Counted from the first letter of the stretch, positions 46,006-54,750 are shown. The stretch: 64,000 nt of DNA from Fusobacterium necrogenes (GCF_900450765.1 NZ_UGGU01000003.1:62001-126000); one strand, 5' to 3'. Numbers and translations are program-made. Notes: generated by a model not told the origin, from the sequence alone.

Positions 46006-46854
46006 TTATTTATTTTTTGAATTAAATTTTTGTCTGATAAAAGCACCAAATAAGTTGAAGCTAAGTGTTATAACTACAAGTATAAATAGTGTTCCATTGA
46101 TAAAAGATGATGGCATATTAGGAACTTGTGTAGATATAACATATAGGTGGTATGGTAATGCCATTACTTGATCCCAATATGAAATTGGTAAGAATGGTAG
46201 ATAGAAAGCAACTGCTGTAAACATTATTGGAGCTGTTTCTCCAGCTGCTCTAGATATACTTAGAATAACTCCAGTTAAAATTCCTGGCATAGCTGCTGGT
46301 AAGATTACCTTAGTTATTGTTTCCCATTTTGTAGCTCCAAGAGCAAGAGAAGCTTCTCTTAAATGATTAGGTATTGCAAGTAGAGATTCTCTAGTAGCTG
46401 TAATAATAACTGGTAAACACATTATTCCCAAAGTTAATGAACCAGAAAGTATTGAAACATCAAATCCTAAGAAAATAACAAATAGTGCCATACCAAATAA
46501 TCCATAAATTATACTTGGAATACCAGCAAGGTTTATTATTGTTAAATTAATGATTCTAGTTAGAAAATTATCTTTAGCATATTCTACTAAATAAACACCA
46601 GTAAAAATACCAAATGGAACAGCTACAATGATTGTTCCAAGTGTTAAGCAAAGGGTTCCAACTATTGCTGGAAATATTCCTCCAGCTCTCATTCCGTCAG
46701 TAGGCATCTCACTTAAAAATTCCCAAGATATTGCAGGAATACCAGTATATATTATATAACCAATTATTAAAAATACAGGAACTACAGCAACTAAAGTCAT
46801 TATTTTTATCAATATTTCTAAAAAATTAGCTTTTGATTTTTTTATAATTAACAT
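46006..46854 (-). CDS. pstA: Phosphate ABC transporter permease PstA
   Basis: A 282-residue integral membrane protein with about six helices and the BPD-transp motif with the EAA-like loop (REASLALGATKWETITKVILPAAMPGI). It pairs with PstC to form the channel. GGIFPAIVGTLCLTLGT is another PstA block. GGAGG is the ribosome site. It sits between pstB (30 bases on) and pstC. Confidence 0.94.
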   Translation of the reverse strand: MLIIKKSKANFLEILIKIMTLVAVVPVFLIIGYIIYTGIPAISWEFLSEMPTDGMRAGGIFPAIVGTLCLTLGTIIVAVPFGIFTGVYLVEYAKDNFLTRIINLTIINLAGIPSIIYGLFGMALFVIFLGFDVSILSGSLTLGIMCLPVIITATRESLLAIPNHLREASLALGATKWETITKVILPAAMPGILTGVILSISRAAGETAPIMFTAVAFYLPFLPISYWDQVMALPYHLYVISTQVPNMPSSFINGTLFILVVITLSFNLFGAFIRQKFNSKNK

Positions 46855-46871
46855 TATTTTTCCTCCTAAAA

Positions 46872-47744
46872 TTATAACTCTCTTGCTTTTCTTATAAATT
46901 TATCAGCTATGCAGTTAGTTATAAAGCTTATTATGAAAAGTACAATTCCAATTGTAAATAGTGCATAGTAGTGAGTACTTCCTTGAACTACTTCTCCCAT
47001 CTCAGCTGCTATTGTAGCTGTAAGAGTTCTTACTGCAGAAAGTGGGGTAGTAGCTAAAATTGGAGAGTTACCAGTTATCATGAGAACAGTAAGTGTTTCT
47101 CCAATTATTCTTCCAAATCCTAGCATAATACCAGCAAATATTCCTGGAAAAGCAGCAGGAAGAAGAACATTAAAAATAGTTTCTATCTGATTAGCTCCAA
47201 GAGCAAGAGAAGCTTCTTTGTAAGATTTATCAAGAGCTTCTAATGAGTCATCTGCTATACTTACTATTGTAGGAAGGGCCATAAAAGCAAGCATTATTCC
47301 ACCAGTTAAAGCAGTTAGTCCACTAGGAAGATTAAATAGATTTTTTATAGGACCAGATAATACATATAACCCGATAACTCCTAAAACAACTGATGGTATA
47401 GCTGACATTGTTTCAATGATAATCTTTAAAAATGTTCTTACTTTAGGAGTAGCATATTCAGCTATATAAATAGCTGTTAAAATTCCAACAGGGACAGCAA
47501 TAACTAAAGCTACTATTGTTACCCAAAATGAACCGACTAAAAGAGGCAAAAGTCCATATAACTCTGAAAGAGAAATCCATTTTTTCCCAAAAAAGAAATC
47601 AGAAACAGAGTATGAATCAAAAAATTTTAATCCATTTACAACTATAAATAAAAATATTAGAAAGATTATAACTATATTTGAAATTCCTATTCCAAATAAA
47701 ATATGCTTCATTCCATTATCTTTAATTTTTCTAAGACATTGCAT
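46872..47744 (-). CDS. pstC: Phosphate ABC transporter permease PstC
   Basis: A 290-residue permease, first gene of the operon. EAA loop: YKEASLALGANQIETIFNVLLPAAFPGI. Also LPLLVGSFWVTIVALVIAVPVGILTAIYIAEYA and the LGFGRIIGETLTVLMITGNSP end block. ATG 47744 is set by GGAGGTTTTT ahead of it; the frame extends further upstream without a site. The promoter lies in the divergent region with pstS (47757-47941). Confidence 0.94.
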   Translation of the reverse strand: MQCLRKIKDNGMKHILFGIGISNIVIIFLIFLFIVVNGLKFFDSYSVSDFFFGKKWISLSELYGLLPLLVGSFWVTIVALVIAVPVGILTAIYIAEYATPKVRTFLKIIIETMSAIPSVVLGVIGLYVLSGPIKNLFNLPSGLTALTGGIMLAFMALPTIVSIADDSLEALDKSYKEASLALGANQIETIFNVLLPAAFPGIFAGIMLGFGRIIGETLTVLMITGNSPILATTPLSAVRTLTATIAAEMGEVVQGSTHYYALFTIGIVLFIISFITNCIADKFIRKAREL

Positions 47745-47851
47745 AAAAACCTCCAAAAATATTTCAATTACATTAATTTAATAACAAAATAATATTAAAA
47801 TATTAATGTAAAAGAGATATTAATTCAATGTTAAAATAGTGTAAAAAAAAT

Positions 47852-47890
47852 TTTACATGAAATTTACAATGTCTTAATATTGTCTTAACA
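47852..47890 (+). promoter_or_regulatory. Pho box array (four 11-bp-spaced repeats) before pstS
   Basis: TTTACA (47852), TTTACA (47863), TTAATA (47874) and TTAACA (47885) are spaced exactly 11 bases apart, one turn of DNA. This is the PhoP-box pattern of TTAACA-like hexamers with 5-base gaps. It lies 67 bases upstream of the pstS start. The region 47757-47941 is also the divergent pstC promoter space, so the array may serve both directions. The pattern is seen; the protein that binds it is inferred to be the PhoB-like regulator at 48936. Confidence 0.8.
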
Positions 47891-47956
47891 TGGAAAGAAT
47901 ATATTTTACTCGTAAACGTAAAGAAATGATAAAAATTTAATTTGGAGGGAATAAAA

Positions 47957-48802
47957 ATGAGTATTTTTAAAAAAGGTTTATTAGGAATGTTAGTAGCAGT
48001 GGGAATAATTTTAAATACTGATGTAGCAGAAGCTAGATCAAGAGTTATTCAAGCTAAAGGATCAGACACTATATTAAATGTATCTCAATCGATAGCAGAA
48101 AATTATATGAAAGAAAATAGAAAAGCAAGAATAGCAGTAACAGGTGGAGGATCAGGAGTAGGAATTTCATCTTTAATTAATGGAACAACAGATATAGCTA
48201 TGGCTTCAAGAAATATAAAAGCTAAAGAACTTGAACAAGCTAAAGCAAAAGGATTAGAGGTAAAAGAAGTAGTATTAGGTTTTGATGGAATAACAATAAT
48301 AGCTAATCATGCAAATACTATAAAAGATATTGATGATATAACTTTAGGAAAAGTATTTAGAGGAGAGATAACTAACTGGAAAGAATTAGGGGGAGATGAC
48401 GCTCCAATCGTTGTACTATCAAGAGATTCATCATCAGGAACTCATGAATTTTTTAAAGAACATATAATAAGAGAAAATAATACTAAAAAAGATTTAGAAT
48501 ATGGACCTAAAACTCTATATATGCCATCTAATGAAGCTATAAAACAAGAAGTTAAATCAAATAAATATGCAATTGGATATATTGGAATGGGATATATGGA
48601 TGACTCAGTAGAAGCTATAAAAGTAGATGGAGTAGAGGCAAGTGTTGAAAATGTGGCAAGTAAAAAATATCCAATAGCGAGAGAAGTATACTGGTACGTT
48701 GATAATGCTGCTTCAGAGGATATAAATAAACTTGTAGATTATGCACTTTCTTCAAAAGGACAAGAGTTAATTAGAGAAGAAGGGTTTGTTCCTGTAAAAT
48801 AA
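47957..48802 (+). CDS. pstS: Phosphate ABC transporter substrate-binding protein PstS
   Basis: A 281-residue periplasmic phosphate-binding protein. Signal peptide with AEA cleavage (about 1-25), then IQAKGSDTILNVSQSIAENY, GGGSGVGISSLINGTTDIAMASR (phosphate contacts), VLSRDSSSGTHEFFKEH, and SKGQELIREEGFVPVK at the end. It is on the opposite strand to its permease genes, an unusual split; in most genomes pstS leads pstCAB. ATG 47957 follows GGAGGGA by 5 bases. Confidence 0.95.
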   Translation: MSIFKKGLLGMLVAVGIILNTDVAEARSRVIQAKGSDTILNVSQSIAENYMKENRKARIAVTGGGSGVGISSLINGTTDIAMASRNIKAKELEQAKAKGLEVKEVVLGFDGITIIANHANTIKDIDDITLGKVFRGEITNWKELGGDDAPIVVLSRDSSSGTHEFFKEHIIRENNTKKDLEYGPKTLYMPSNEAIKQEVKSNKYAIGYIGMGYMDDSVEAIKVDGVEASVENVASKKYPIAREVYWYVDNAASEDINKLVDYALSSKGQELIREEGFVPVK

Positions 48803-48833
48803 AATATAAAAGATAAAATAATATCTATAATTT

Positions 48834-48899
48834 AGAGAGAACTCAAAAAATAGTTAAAAGTTATAAATTTTCTTTTACTTTTTGAGTTCTCTCTTTTAT
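48834..48899 (+). terminator. Terminator of pstS
   Basis: AGAGAGAACTCAAAAA pairs with TTTTTGAGTTCTCTCT, a 16-bp perfect stem, with a 29-base loop and a T run. The phoB gene follows after it, so pstS is largely insulated from phoB-phoR. Confidence 0.85.
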
Positions 48900-48935
48900 A
48901 ATTTAAGTATAAATTATAAGATCAGCGGAGGCAAA

Positions 48936-49622
48936 ATGAGAATATTAATAGTTGAAGATGACAAGGAGATACAGGAACTAATAACATATTTTCTTTCCAA
49001 AGAAGGATACGAAGTGGATCAAGCAGATGATGGGTTAGAGGGTCTTAAACTTTTGAAAGAAAAACAACATGACTTAATAATATTAGATTTAATGTTACCT
49101 AATTTAGATGGAAAAAATTTTACTAAAATAGTAAAGGGAATATCTTCAGAGTATGGTAATCCAGCTATTATTATGTTAACTGCTAAAACAGAAATAGAAG
49201 ATGTATTAGAAGGTTTAGAAATAGGTGCTGATGATTATATGAAAAAACCTTTTGATCCAAGGGAGTTAGTTTTGAGAGTTAAAAGATTTTCCAAAAAAGA
49301 GGAGAGAAGAGAGGAAGAGTTTAAGAAAAAATATGAATTTTTAGATTTGGTAATTGAAGATGATAAGCATAGGGTTCTTTATAAAAACAAGGAGATAGAG
49401 TTTTCAAAAAAAGAGTATGATTTATTACTTTTACTAGTATTAAATAAAAATTTAGTTATAACAAGGGAAAAAATACTAGATGAGATTTGGAAGAGTAATT
49501 ACTATACTGGAGATAGAACAGCAGATGTATATATATCTAAGCTAAGAGACAAACTTCCTGGAATAAGTGAATGTATAAAAACAATAAAAGGAGTGGGATA
49601 CAAATTAGAAGAAAAGAGATAG
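48936..49622 (+). CDS. phoB: Phosphate regulon response regulator PhoB-like
   Basis: This 228-residue OmpR-family regulator has a receiver domain 1-120 with the phosphoacceptor Asp in LIILDLMLPNLDGKNF, the conserved Lys in MKKPFDPRELVLRV, and acidic residues at VEDDKEI. A winged-helix DNA-binding domain (about 130-228) ends in GDRTADVYISKLRDKL and IKGVGYKLE. The start is ATG 48936 behind GCGGAGGC. The phoR-like kinase starts 51 bases before its stop. Confidence 0.9.
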   Translation: MRILIVEDDKEIQELITYFLSKEGYEVDQADDGLEGLKLLKEKQHDLIILDLMLPNLDGKNFTKIVKGISSEYGNPAIIMLTAKTEIEDVLEGLEIGADDYMKKPFDPRELVLRVKRFSKKEERREEEFKKKYEFLDLVIEDDKHRVLYKNKEIEFSKKEYDLLLLLVLNKNLVITREKILDEIWKSNYYTGDRTADVYISKLRDKLPGISECIKTIKGVGYKLEEKR

Positions 49623-51298
49623 CGATATTGATAATGATATTAATATTAGAAGGAATATTTGTAGGTATAAATTCACAAATACTTTCAAATTTATATCAAG
49701 AAAGGTCAAAGCAAATTTTAAAAGAAGATACAATATTAGTGAAGTTAGTAGCAGAAGGTAATCCACGTACTAAATATCAAGAGCTGTTTTCAAATAATGC
49801 TTTGAGATTTACATTGATAGATTTAACTGGAAAAGTGGTATTTGATTCTAAGAAAACAGAAGAAGAAGAAAAAAGGATGGAAAATCACCTTCAAAGACAA
49901 GAAATTCAAGAAGCGATAAAGGAAAAAGAGAGCTTTGTAATTAGATATAGTAAAACTTTTGAGACGGTGATGGCATATTATGCTATTTCTATTAAAAATA
50001 GTGAAGGGGAAGAATATATACTGAGGACAGCTAGTGAATATAATAAAGAGCTCATGCAAATAAGAGAGTTTCTTTTGATACAGATCATTTTTTTCTTAAT
50101 ATTAAATTATGTCATACATTTTTTTTATAAAAATTATATAAAAAGAGATTTTTATACTAAAATTAAAAGAATGAGAAAATTTCTTGAAAGTGGAGAGATG
50201 GAAAAGATAAATTATTCTAAAGATGAGTATTGGCTTTTTGAATTTTGGGATATTTTAAAAGAGTGGCAGGGAAAAAATTTAAAAAATATTTCAAGATTAG
50301 AAAAAGAAAGAAGAATACTTTCTGAAGTTTTACATTCTGCAGATTCGTTTATAGGATTGTTGGATAGTGAAGGTAGATTTATCATAAAAAATACTTCATT
50401 AAAATATATAGTAGATCCATATGAAGAGCGTTATTTAGAAGCAATAAAGTATTTAGAATTAATAATTCCAATAAAAAATGGATTGCTGAGTAAGAAAGAG
50501 TATAGAGAAGATATTTATATACAGAGTTTGAAAAAATATTTCCTATTTACAATGAAATATTTGGAGTTTAGCAATAGATTTATTATTACGGTTAAAGATA
50601 TAACGAGTACGAGAGAAGCAGTAGAGGTACAGAAAACATTTATAAACAATGTAAGCCATGAATTAAAAACACCACTTACTAATATAAAAGGCTACTTAAT
50701 AGCTTTGGAGGATGCTCCTGAGATAATGAGAAGGAAGTTTTTAAATACTATTAAGACAAATGTTGAAAAATTAGAAAATATAGTATTAGATTTTTTGAAT
50801 ATTTCGAAGATAGAAAATTCAAACTTAGTTAATATTTCACAAGTTGGAGTTGAGAAGTTAAAAAAAGAACTTTTGGATATTCTTTCAGTAAAGATATATG
50901 AAAGAGGAGCTAAAGTGGAGTTTTTATTTCAATTGACTGATGGAAGAGATTACTTAAAAGTAGATTTTGAGAAGATAGTTATGATATTAAAAAATCTTAT
51001 TGAAAATGGGGTAATATACAATAAGAACTCTAATCCAAAAGTAGTGGTTCAAGTATTAGAAAAAGGAGATAGATATGAGATAAGTGTGATAGATAATGGT
51101 ATAGGAATACCTATTTATGAACAAGATAAAGTTTTTGAGAGATTTTATAGAGTAGATAAAGCTAGAACAAGTAATCTAGGTGGAACTGGGTTAGGGCTTT
51201 CAATAGTAAAGACTCTTATTGAAAAATGTGGTGGTGGACTTATAATAGATTCTAAAGAAGAAAAAGGAACAAGATTTTCTTTCTATATTTTAAAATAA
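49571..51298 (+). CDS. phoR: Phosphate regulon sensor histidine kinase PhoR-like
   Basis: A 575-residue membrane histidine kinase. N-terminal helix (about 17-37), a periplasmic sensor segment, a second helix near 166-184 (FLLIQIIFFLILNYVIHFFY), a PAS-like region (260-345), HisKA with the phospho-His in VSHELKTPLTNIKGY, and HATPase with NGVIYN, DNGIGIP and GTGLGLSIVK. The exact start is unclear: ATG 49571 lacks a good site and overlaps phoB; a start nearer RRKEIAIL is possible. No terminator follows directly. Confidence 0.88.
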   Translation: MYKNNKRSGIQIRRKEIAILIMILILEGIFVGINSQILSNLYQERSKQILKEDTILVKLVAEGNPRTKYQELFSNNALRFTLIDLTGKVVFDSKKTEEEEKRMENHLQRQEIQEAIKEKESFVIRYSKTFETVMAYYAISIKNSEGEEYILRTASEYNKELMQIREFLLIQIIFFLILNYVIHFFYKNYIKRDFYTKIKRMRKFLESGEMEKINYSKDEYWLFEFWDILKEWQGKNLKNISRLEKERRILSEVLHSADSFIGLLDSEGRFIIKNTSLKYIVDPYEERYLEAIKYLELIIPIKNGLLSKKEYREDIYIQSLKKYFLFTMKYLEFSNRFIITVKDITSTREAVEVQKTFINNVSHELKTPLTNIKGYLIALEDAPEIMRRKFLNTIKTNVEKLENIVLDFLNISKIENSNLVNISQVGVEKLKKELLDILSVKIYERGAKVEFLFQLTDGRDYLKVDFEKIVMILKNLIENGVIYNKNSNPKVVVQVLEKGDRYEISVIDNGIGIPIYEQDKVFERFYRVDKARTSNLGGTGLGLSIVKTLIEKCGGGLIIDSKEEKGTRFSFYILK

Positions 51299-51370
51299 AG
51301 TATGGACTAGAGTTATAAAAATATGGTATTATTTAATGGTGTATAAAGTACAGAGAAAAGGGGTAAAAAA

Positions 51371-52108
51371 ATGGTAAAAGTAAAACATGTAATAACAGCT
51401 TATAAAGCACAAATGAATCCACAAGTGAATGGAGTTATAGATATATTTGGAGAATTTGATAATCTTATTCAACCTATGTTTCCATTTCCAATGGCAAATC
51501 TTTCAGTAGTAGTAACTGTAGAAAATTTACAAAGACCTACTATGTTTGAGGTAAGACTTAATGCTCCAGATGATACATTAATAACTAAAGGAGAATTTGG
51601 AATTTTACCAGATCCATTTGGAGTGGGAAAGAAAATTTTAGATTTAGAGAAGTTTCTAGTTGGAGAAAGAGGAAAATATACAATAGATATATTTGAAAAA
51701 GTTGCTGAAGATAAGGTTAAATTTCTCTCAACAGAGGACTTATTTATAGCTGATTATCCACCACAAAGAAGGATGTCTGATGAAGAAAAAGCTAAGATAT
51801 TAGAAACTGAAGGTGTAATTAAAACTGTAAGAACAGAATTTAAAGCTGGTGAAGAAGTTATAAAGCTTCAACTAAACTTGGATAAAAATGCACCTATAGA
51901 TGAGGGACATATAGCTATTCCAGCCAATGATAGATTAACAGTAGGAGATAGAATTTTTGATCTAACAGGAATTAGAAGACAAATAGAGTGGCTATTTGGA
52001 AATCCATTACCAAAAGCTCCAGAGAAAAAGGAAGAAAAAGCTAATAAAACAGTTGAAAAAGAAGAAGAAGTTAATAAAACAGTTGAAAAAACTGAAGAAA
52101 AACAATAA
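51371..52108 (+). CDS. Hypothetical cytoplasmic protein, DUF6941-like
   Basis: This 245-residue protein has no signal peptide or membrane helix. Residues 1-110 form a beta-rich domain (VKVKHVITAYKAQMNPQVNGVIDIFGEFDNLI...) that I link tentatively to DUF6941. A second half (about 110-200) has DRLTVGDRIFDLTGI. The C-terminal 30 residues are lysine/glutamate-rich with two near copies of NKTVEK(E/T)EE, a low-complexity tail that may vary in copy number. It is a monocistron between phoR and rplM with its own RBS. The function is unknown. Confidence 0.6.
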   Translation: MVKVKHVITAYKAQMNPQVNGVIDIFGEFDNLIQPMFPFPMANLSVVVTVENLQRPTMFEVRLNAPDDTLITKGEFGILPDPFGVGKKILDLEKFLVGERGKYTIDIFEKVAEDKVKFLSTEDLFIADYPPQRRMSDEEKAKILETEGVIKTVRTEFKAGEEVIKLQLNLDKNAPIDEGHIAIPANDRLTVGDRIFDLTGIRRQIEWLFGNPLPKAPEKKEEKANKTVEKEEEVNKTVEKTEEKQ

Positions 52109-52115
52109 AAAATCC

Positions 52116-52144
52116 TTGACATAATTGAGGAAAACTAATATAAT
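52116..52144 (+). promoter_or_regulatory. Promoter of the rplM-rpsI operon
   Basis: TTGACA (52116-52121), 17 bases, TATAAT (52139-52144), a consensus promoter. The leader to the rplM GTG is about 77 bases long. Confidence 0.85.
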
Positions 52145-52160
52145 AGTAAGGTATATTAAA

Positions 52161-52204
52161 CCTTTCCCACAAAGGACCGTTGCGTTATATTAGAGAGATA
52201 TAAC
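52161..52204 (+). promoter_or_regulatory. Structured rplM leader (two hairpins), possible L13 autoregulation
   Basis: CCTTT - CCCAC loop - AAAGG (52161-52175), then GTTATAT - 7-base loop - ATATAAC (52184-52204). Both are in the 5' leader upstream of the rplM RBS. Ribosomal protein operons often carry such leader binding sites, but the identity of the ligand is only inferred. Confidence 0.45.
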
Positions 52205-52227
52205 ATAATTCAGGAGGAAATTTTAAA

Positions 52228-52662
52228 GTGAAAAAGTATACTTTTATGCAAAGAAAAGAAGATGTTGTTAGAGAATGGCATCACTATGACGCTGAAGGAA
52301 AAATATTAGGAAGATTAGCAGTTGAGGTTGCTAAAAAATTAATGGGTAAAGAGAAGTTAACTTTTACTCCACATGTTGATGGAGGAGACTTCGTAGTAGT
52401 TACTAACATTGAAAAATTAGTTGTAACTGGTAAAAAATTAACTGATAAAAAATATTATAATCACTCAGGATTCCCAGGAGGAATAAGAGAAAGAAAATTA
52501 GGAGAAATTCTAGAAAAAAAGCCAGAGGAACTATTAATGCTAGCTGTTAAGAGAATGCTTCCAAAGAATAAATTAGGAAGACAACAATTAACTAGATTAA
52601 GAGTATTTGTTGGAGCAGAGCATGCTCATACTGCACAAAAACCAGTAAAGGTAGAATTTTAA
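52228..52662 (+). CDS. rplM: 50S ribosomal protein L13
   Basis: A 144-residue L13 protein with conserved REWHHYDAEGKILGRLAVEVA near the N-terminus, GDFVVVTNIEKL, YNHSGFPGG and AVKRMLPKNKLGRQQLTRLRVF. GTG start behind AGGAGG. It is followed 10 bases later by rpsI, the universal partner of L13. Regulated together, probably through the leader hairpins. Confidence 0.98.
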   Translation: MKKYTFMQRKEDVVREWHHYDAEGKILGRLAVEVAKKLMGKEKLTFTPHVDGGDFVVVTNIEKLVVTGKKLTDKKYYNHSGFPGGIRERKLGEILEKKPEELLMLAVKRMLPKNKLGRQQLTRLRVFVGAEHAHTAQKPVKVEF

Positions 52663-52672
52663 TAGGGGGTAA

Positions 52673-53077
52673 ATGACAGTGGCTGAAATGATTCAATATA
52701 GAGGAACTGGTAGAAGAAAAACTTCTGTAGCAAGAGTAAGACTAATTCCTGGAGGAAAAGGAATTGAAATAAATGGGAAAACTATGGCTGATTATTTTGG
52801 AGGAAGAGAAATCCTTTCTAAAATAGTTGAGCAACCTTTAGCTTTAACTGAAACTTTAGATAAATTTCAAGTTAAAGTTAACGTAATTGGAGGAGGAAAC
52901 TCTGGACAGGCTGGAGCTATAAGACATGGAGTAGCAAGAGCTTTAATATTAGCTGATGAGACTTTAAAAGGAGCTTTAAGAGAAGCTGGATTCTTAACTA
53001 GAGATTCAAGAATGGTTGAAAGAAAGAAATACGGAAAGAAAAAATCAAGAAGATCTCCTCAATTCTCAAAAAGATAA
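52673..53077 (+). CDS. rpsI: 30S ribosomal protein S9
   Basis: A 134-residue S9 protein. Typical [22 protein letters not shown], a middle block [19 protein letters not shown], and the basic tail [20 protein letters not shown] that reaches into the ribosomal P site. ATG 52673 follows GGGGG by a few bases. The last codons (FSKR then stop) are part of the direct repeat that bounds the downstream island, marking this gene's 3' end as an integration site. Confidence 0.98.
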   Translation: MTVAEMIQYRGTGRRKTSVARVRLIPGGKGIEINGKTMADYFGGREILSKIVEQPLALTETLDKFQVKVNVIGGGNSGQAGAIRHGVARALILADETLKGALREAGFLTRDSRMVERKKYGKKKSRRSPQFSKR

Positions 53078-53132
53078 TTGCATGGAATTATATACCTCAC
53101 AAACTCAATGTTTGTGGGGCTTTTTTCTTTAT
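53061..53132. repeat. Left attachment repeat (attL-like), end of rpsI with its terminator
   Basis: A 72-base direct repeat of 63279-63350, differing at one base (C 53081 vs T 63299). It begins in the last codons of rpsI and covers the stop codon and terminator stem (53095-53119). It fits a tyrosine-recombinase att site in the rpsI 3' end that leaves the gene intact after insertion. Confidence 0.85.
53095..53131 (+). terminator. Terminator of rpsI (left copy)
   Basis: CCTCACAAAC - TCAAT loop - GTTTGTGGGG (one T-G pair), then TTTTTT. Repeated exactly at 63313-63349. Confidence 0.9.
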
Positions 53133-53166
53133 CTAAGATTTTAAAAAAATGAGAAAAATGGCACTC

Positions 53167-53199
53167 GTAGGTAACAAGTAGCCAACAAGTAGGTAACAA
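53167..53199. repeat. Three 11-bp tandem repeats inside the left island end
   Basis: GTAGGTAACAA (53167), GTAGCCAACAA (53178) and GTAGGTAACAA (53189), back to back. Two related units (GTAGGTAACAC, ATAGGTAACAA) lie at 63222-63243 inside the right end. Arm-type integrase binding sites have this layout. 53200-53377 otherwise shows nothing. Confidence 0.7.
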
Positions 53200-53377
53200 A
53201 ATTATTTTTCTTTAACTAGCTAAAAATAGTACTTTGTAAAGAATTTTTAAGGAATCTTAAAATTTTGATAAATTAGAAATAAATATGTTTTAAAATTCTT
53301 TAAAAAATATTATTTAACTCAATAAAAAATGGAAATCTATATACCTAGAAATAGATATATAAATTTCCACAGTAGAA

Positions 53378-54712
53378 CTATTTATTTAATTTTTTCAAAG
53401 CTATATCAATAAGCTTTTTACTATAATCTGCCATAAATAGAGGTATATTTAGTAAATCATCATCAAGAGTTAAATTATCAAAAGAAAATCTTACTCTTAA
53501 TTTTATATCATCTGAATACTTTTCTCTGAATTTAAAAAGACTTCTACTCTTAGTATTTTTCTCAGCTTTAACTTCAATAGGGAAAACATCATTCTCATTT
53601 TGAATGATAAAATCTACCTCATATACATTATCAGACCAATATCTAGGAGAAACTTCAAATTGAGGGATTAAGCTTTGAAGGATATAATTTTCTGTTAAAG
53701 CTCCTTTAAACTCTGTGAATAATCTATTTCCTTCTCCAAATGCTGAAGGGGAAAGAAAAGATAATCTACTAAGTAATCCAACATCAACTAAATATATTTT
53801 AAAAGCTGATAAATCATCATAGGCAGATAGTGGTATTCTAGGAGCAGAACTTCTAAATACTTTAGTTACTAAATTAGCATTTACAAGCCATTGTAAAGCA
53901 TCTTCATACTCTCTTGCCCTTGCTCCTTCTTTAACAACCTTATAAATAAATTTCTTATTCTCACGACTTAATTGAGAAGGAATGGATTTCCATATCATTG
54001 AAATTTTAGGAAATTCTTTAACATTTGGGTATTTAGCAAAATCTCTTTCGTATGCTTCAATAATATTATTTAGACTTTTTACTATCAATTCTGTATCTCT
54101 CTCTTTAGTCCACATATATACAGGCTCTGGCATACCACCAGTGATATAATACATTTTTAATTTTTCATATAAAGGATTATAAAAAGCATCTGGTATTTTT
54201 TCAATATCTTCTATACTATCCAAAAAAAGTTTTAAATTTTCGTCTCCATTAGCTATTAAAAATTCACTAAATGTCATAGGATAAATATTTAAGAAGTCAA
54301 CTTTACCAACTGGAAAAGATGAGGGCTTAGCTAATGTTATTCCTAAAAGAGAACCTGCACAAGCTATGTGATACTCAGGAGCATTTTCATAAAAATACTT
54401 CAAAGAGTTAATAACTTCTGGGCAATCTTGTACTTCATCAAATATTATCAAAGTATTGTGTGGTTCTATTTTTTGATTACTTATTAATATTAGATTTTGT
54501 AATATTCTGTTTATATCCTTTGTTGTTTCAAAAAATTGACGATATTCCATATTTTCATCAAAGTTGAAGTATGCGACATTCTCATAACATACTTTTCCAA
54601 ATTTTTTTAAAATCCAAGTTTTTCCAACTTGTCTAACCCCTTTTAAAATAAGAGGTTTTCTATATTTAGAATCTTTCCATTTTATCAAATCATCTAATAT
54701 AAATCTTTTCAT
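53378..54712 (-). CDS. ATP-binding protein, AAA_14 + DUF4143
   Basis: A 444-residue protein: AAA_14 ATPase with Walker A GVRQVGKT (25-32), Walker B LIIFDEVQDCPE and ACAGSLLGITLAK sensor region. The C-terminal DUF4143 has the PD-(D/E)XK-like VYEVDFIIQNENDVFPIEVKA (Asp then Glu-x-Lys). Such proteins are abundant in fusobacterial and Bacteroides genomes; their function is unknown and a defence or toxin-antitoxin role is only a guess. ATG 54712 follows GGAGGTAAT. It is cargo at the left of the island, facing leftward. Confidence 0.8.
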   Translation of the reverse strand: MKRFILDDLIKWKDSKYRKPLILKGVRQVGKTWILKKFGKVCYENVAYFNFDENMEYRQFFETTKDINRILQNLILISNQKIEPHNTLIIFDEVQDCPEVINSLKYFYENAPEYHIACAGSLLGITLAKPSSFPVGKVDFLNIYPMTFSEFLIANGDENLKLFLDSIEDIEKIPDAFYNPLYEKLKMYYITGGMPEPVYMWTKERDTELIVKSLNNIIEAYERDFAKYPNVKEFPKISMIWKSIPSQLSRENKKFIYKVVKEGARAREYEDALQWLVNANLVTKVFRSSAPRIPLSAYDDLSAFKIYLVDVGLLSRLSFLSPSAFGEGNRLFTEFKGALTENYILQSLIPQFEVSPRYWSDNVYEVDFIIQNENDVFPIEVKAEKNTKSRSLFKFREKYSDDIKLRVRFSFDNLTLDDDLLNIPLFMADYSKKLIDIALKKLNK

Positions 54713-54750
54713 TATTACCTCCAAACTTTCTTTTTTTATATTATATCACA

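Noticed and set aside
47852-47890. Pho box as just AT-rich chance repeats
   Set aside because: Four hexamers at exact 11-base phasing in the pst divergent region are unlikely by chance, so I kept it as a feature.
53167-53199. Three 11-bp repeats as a mini-CRISPR
   Set aside because: Units are contiguous with no spacers, and matching units occur at the other island end.
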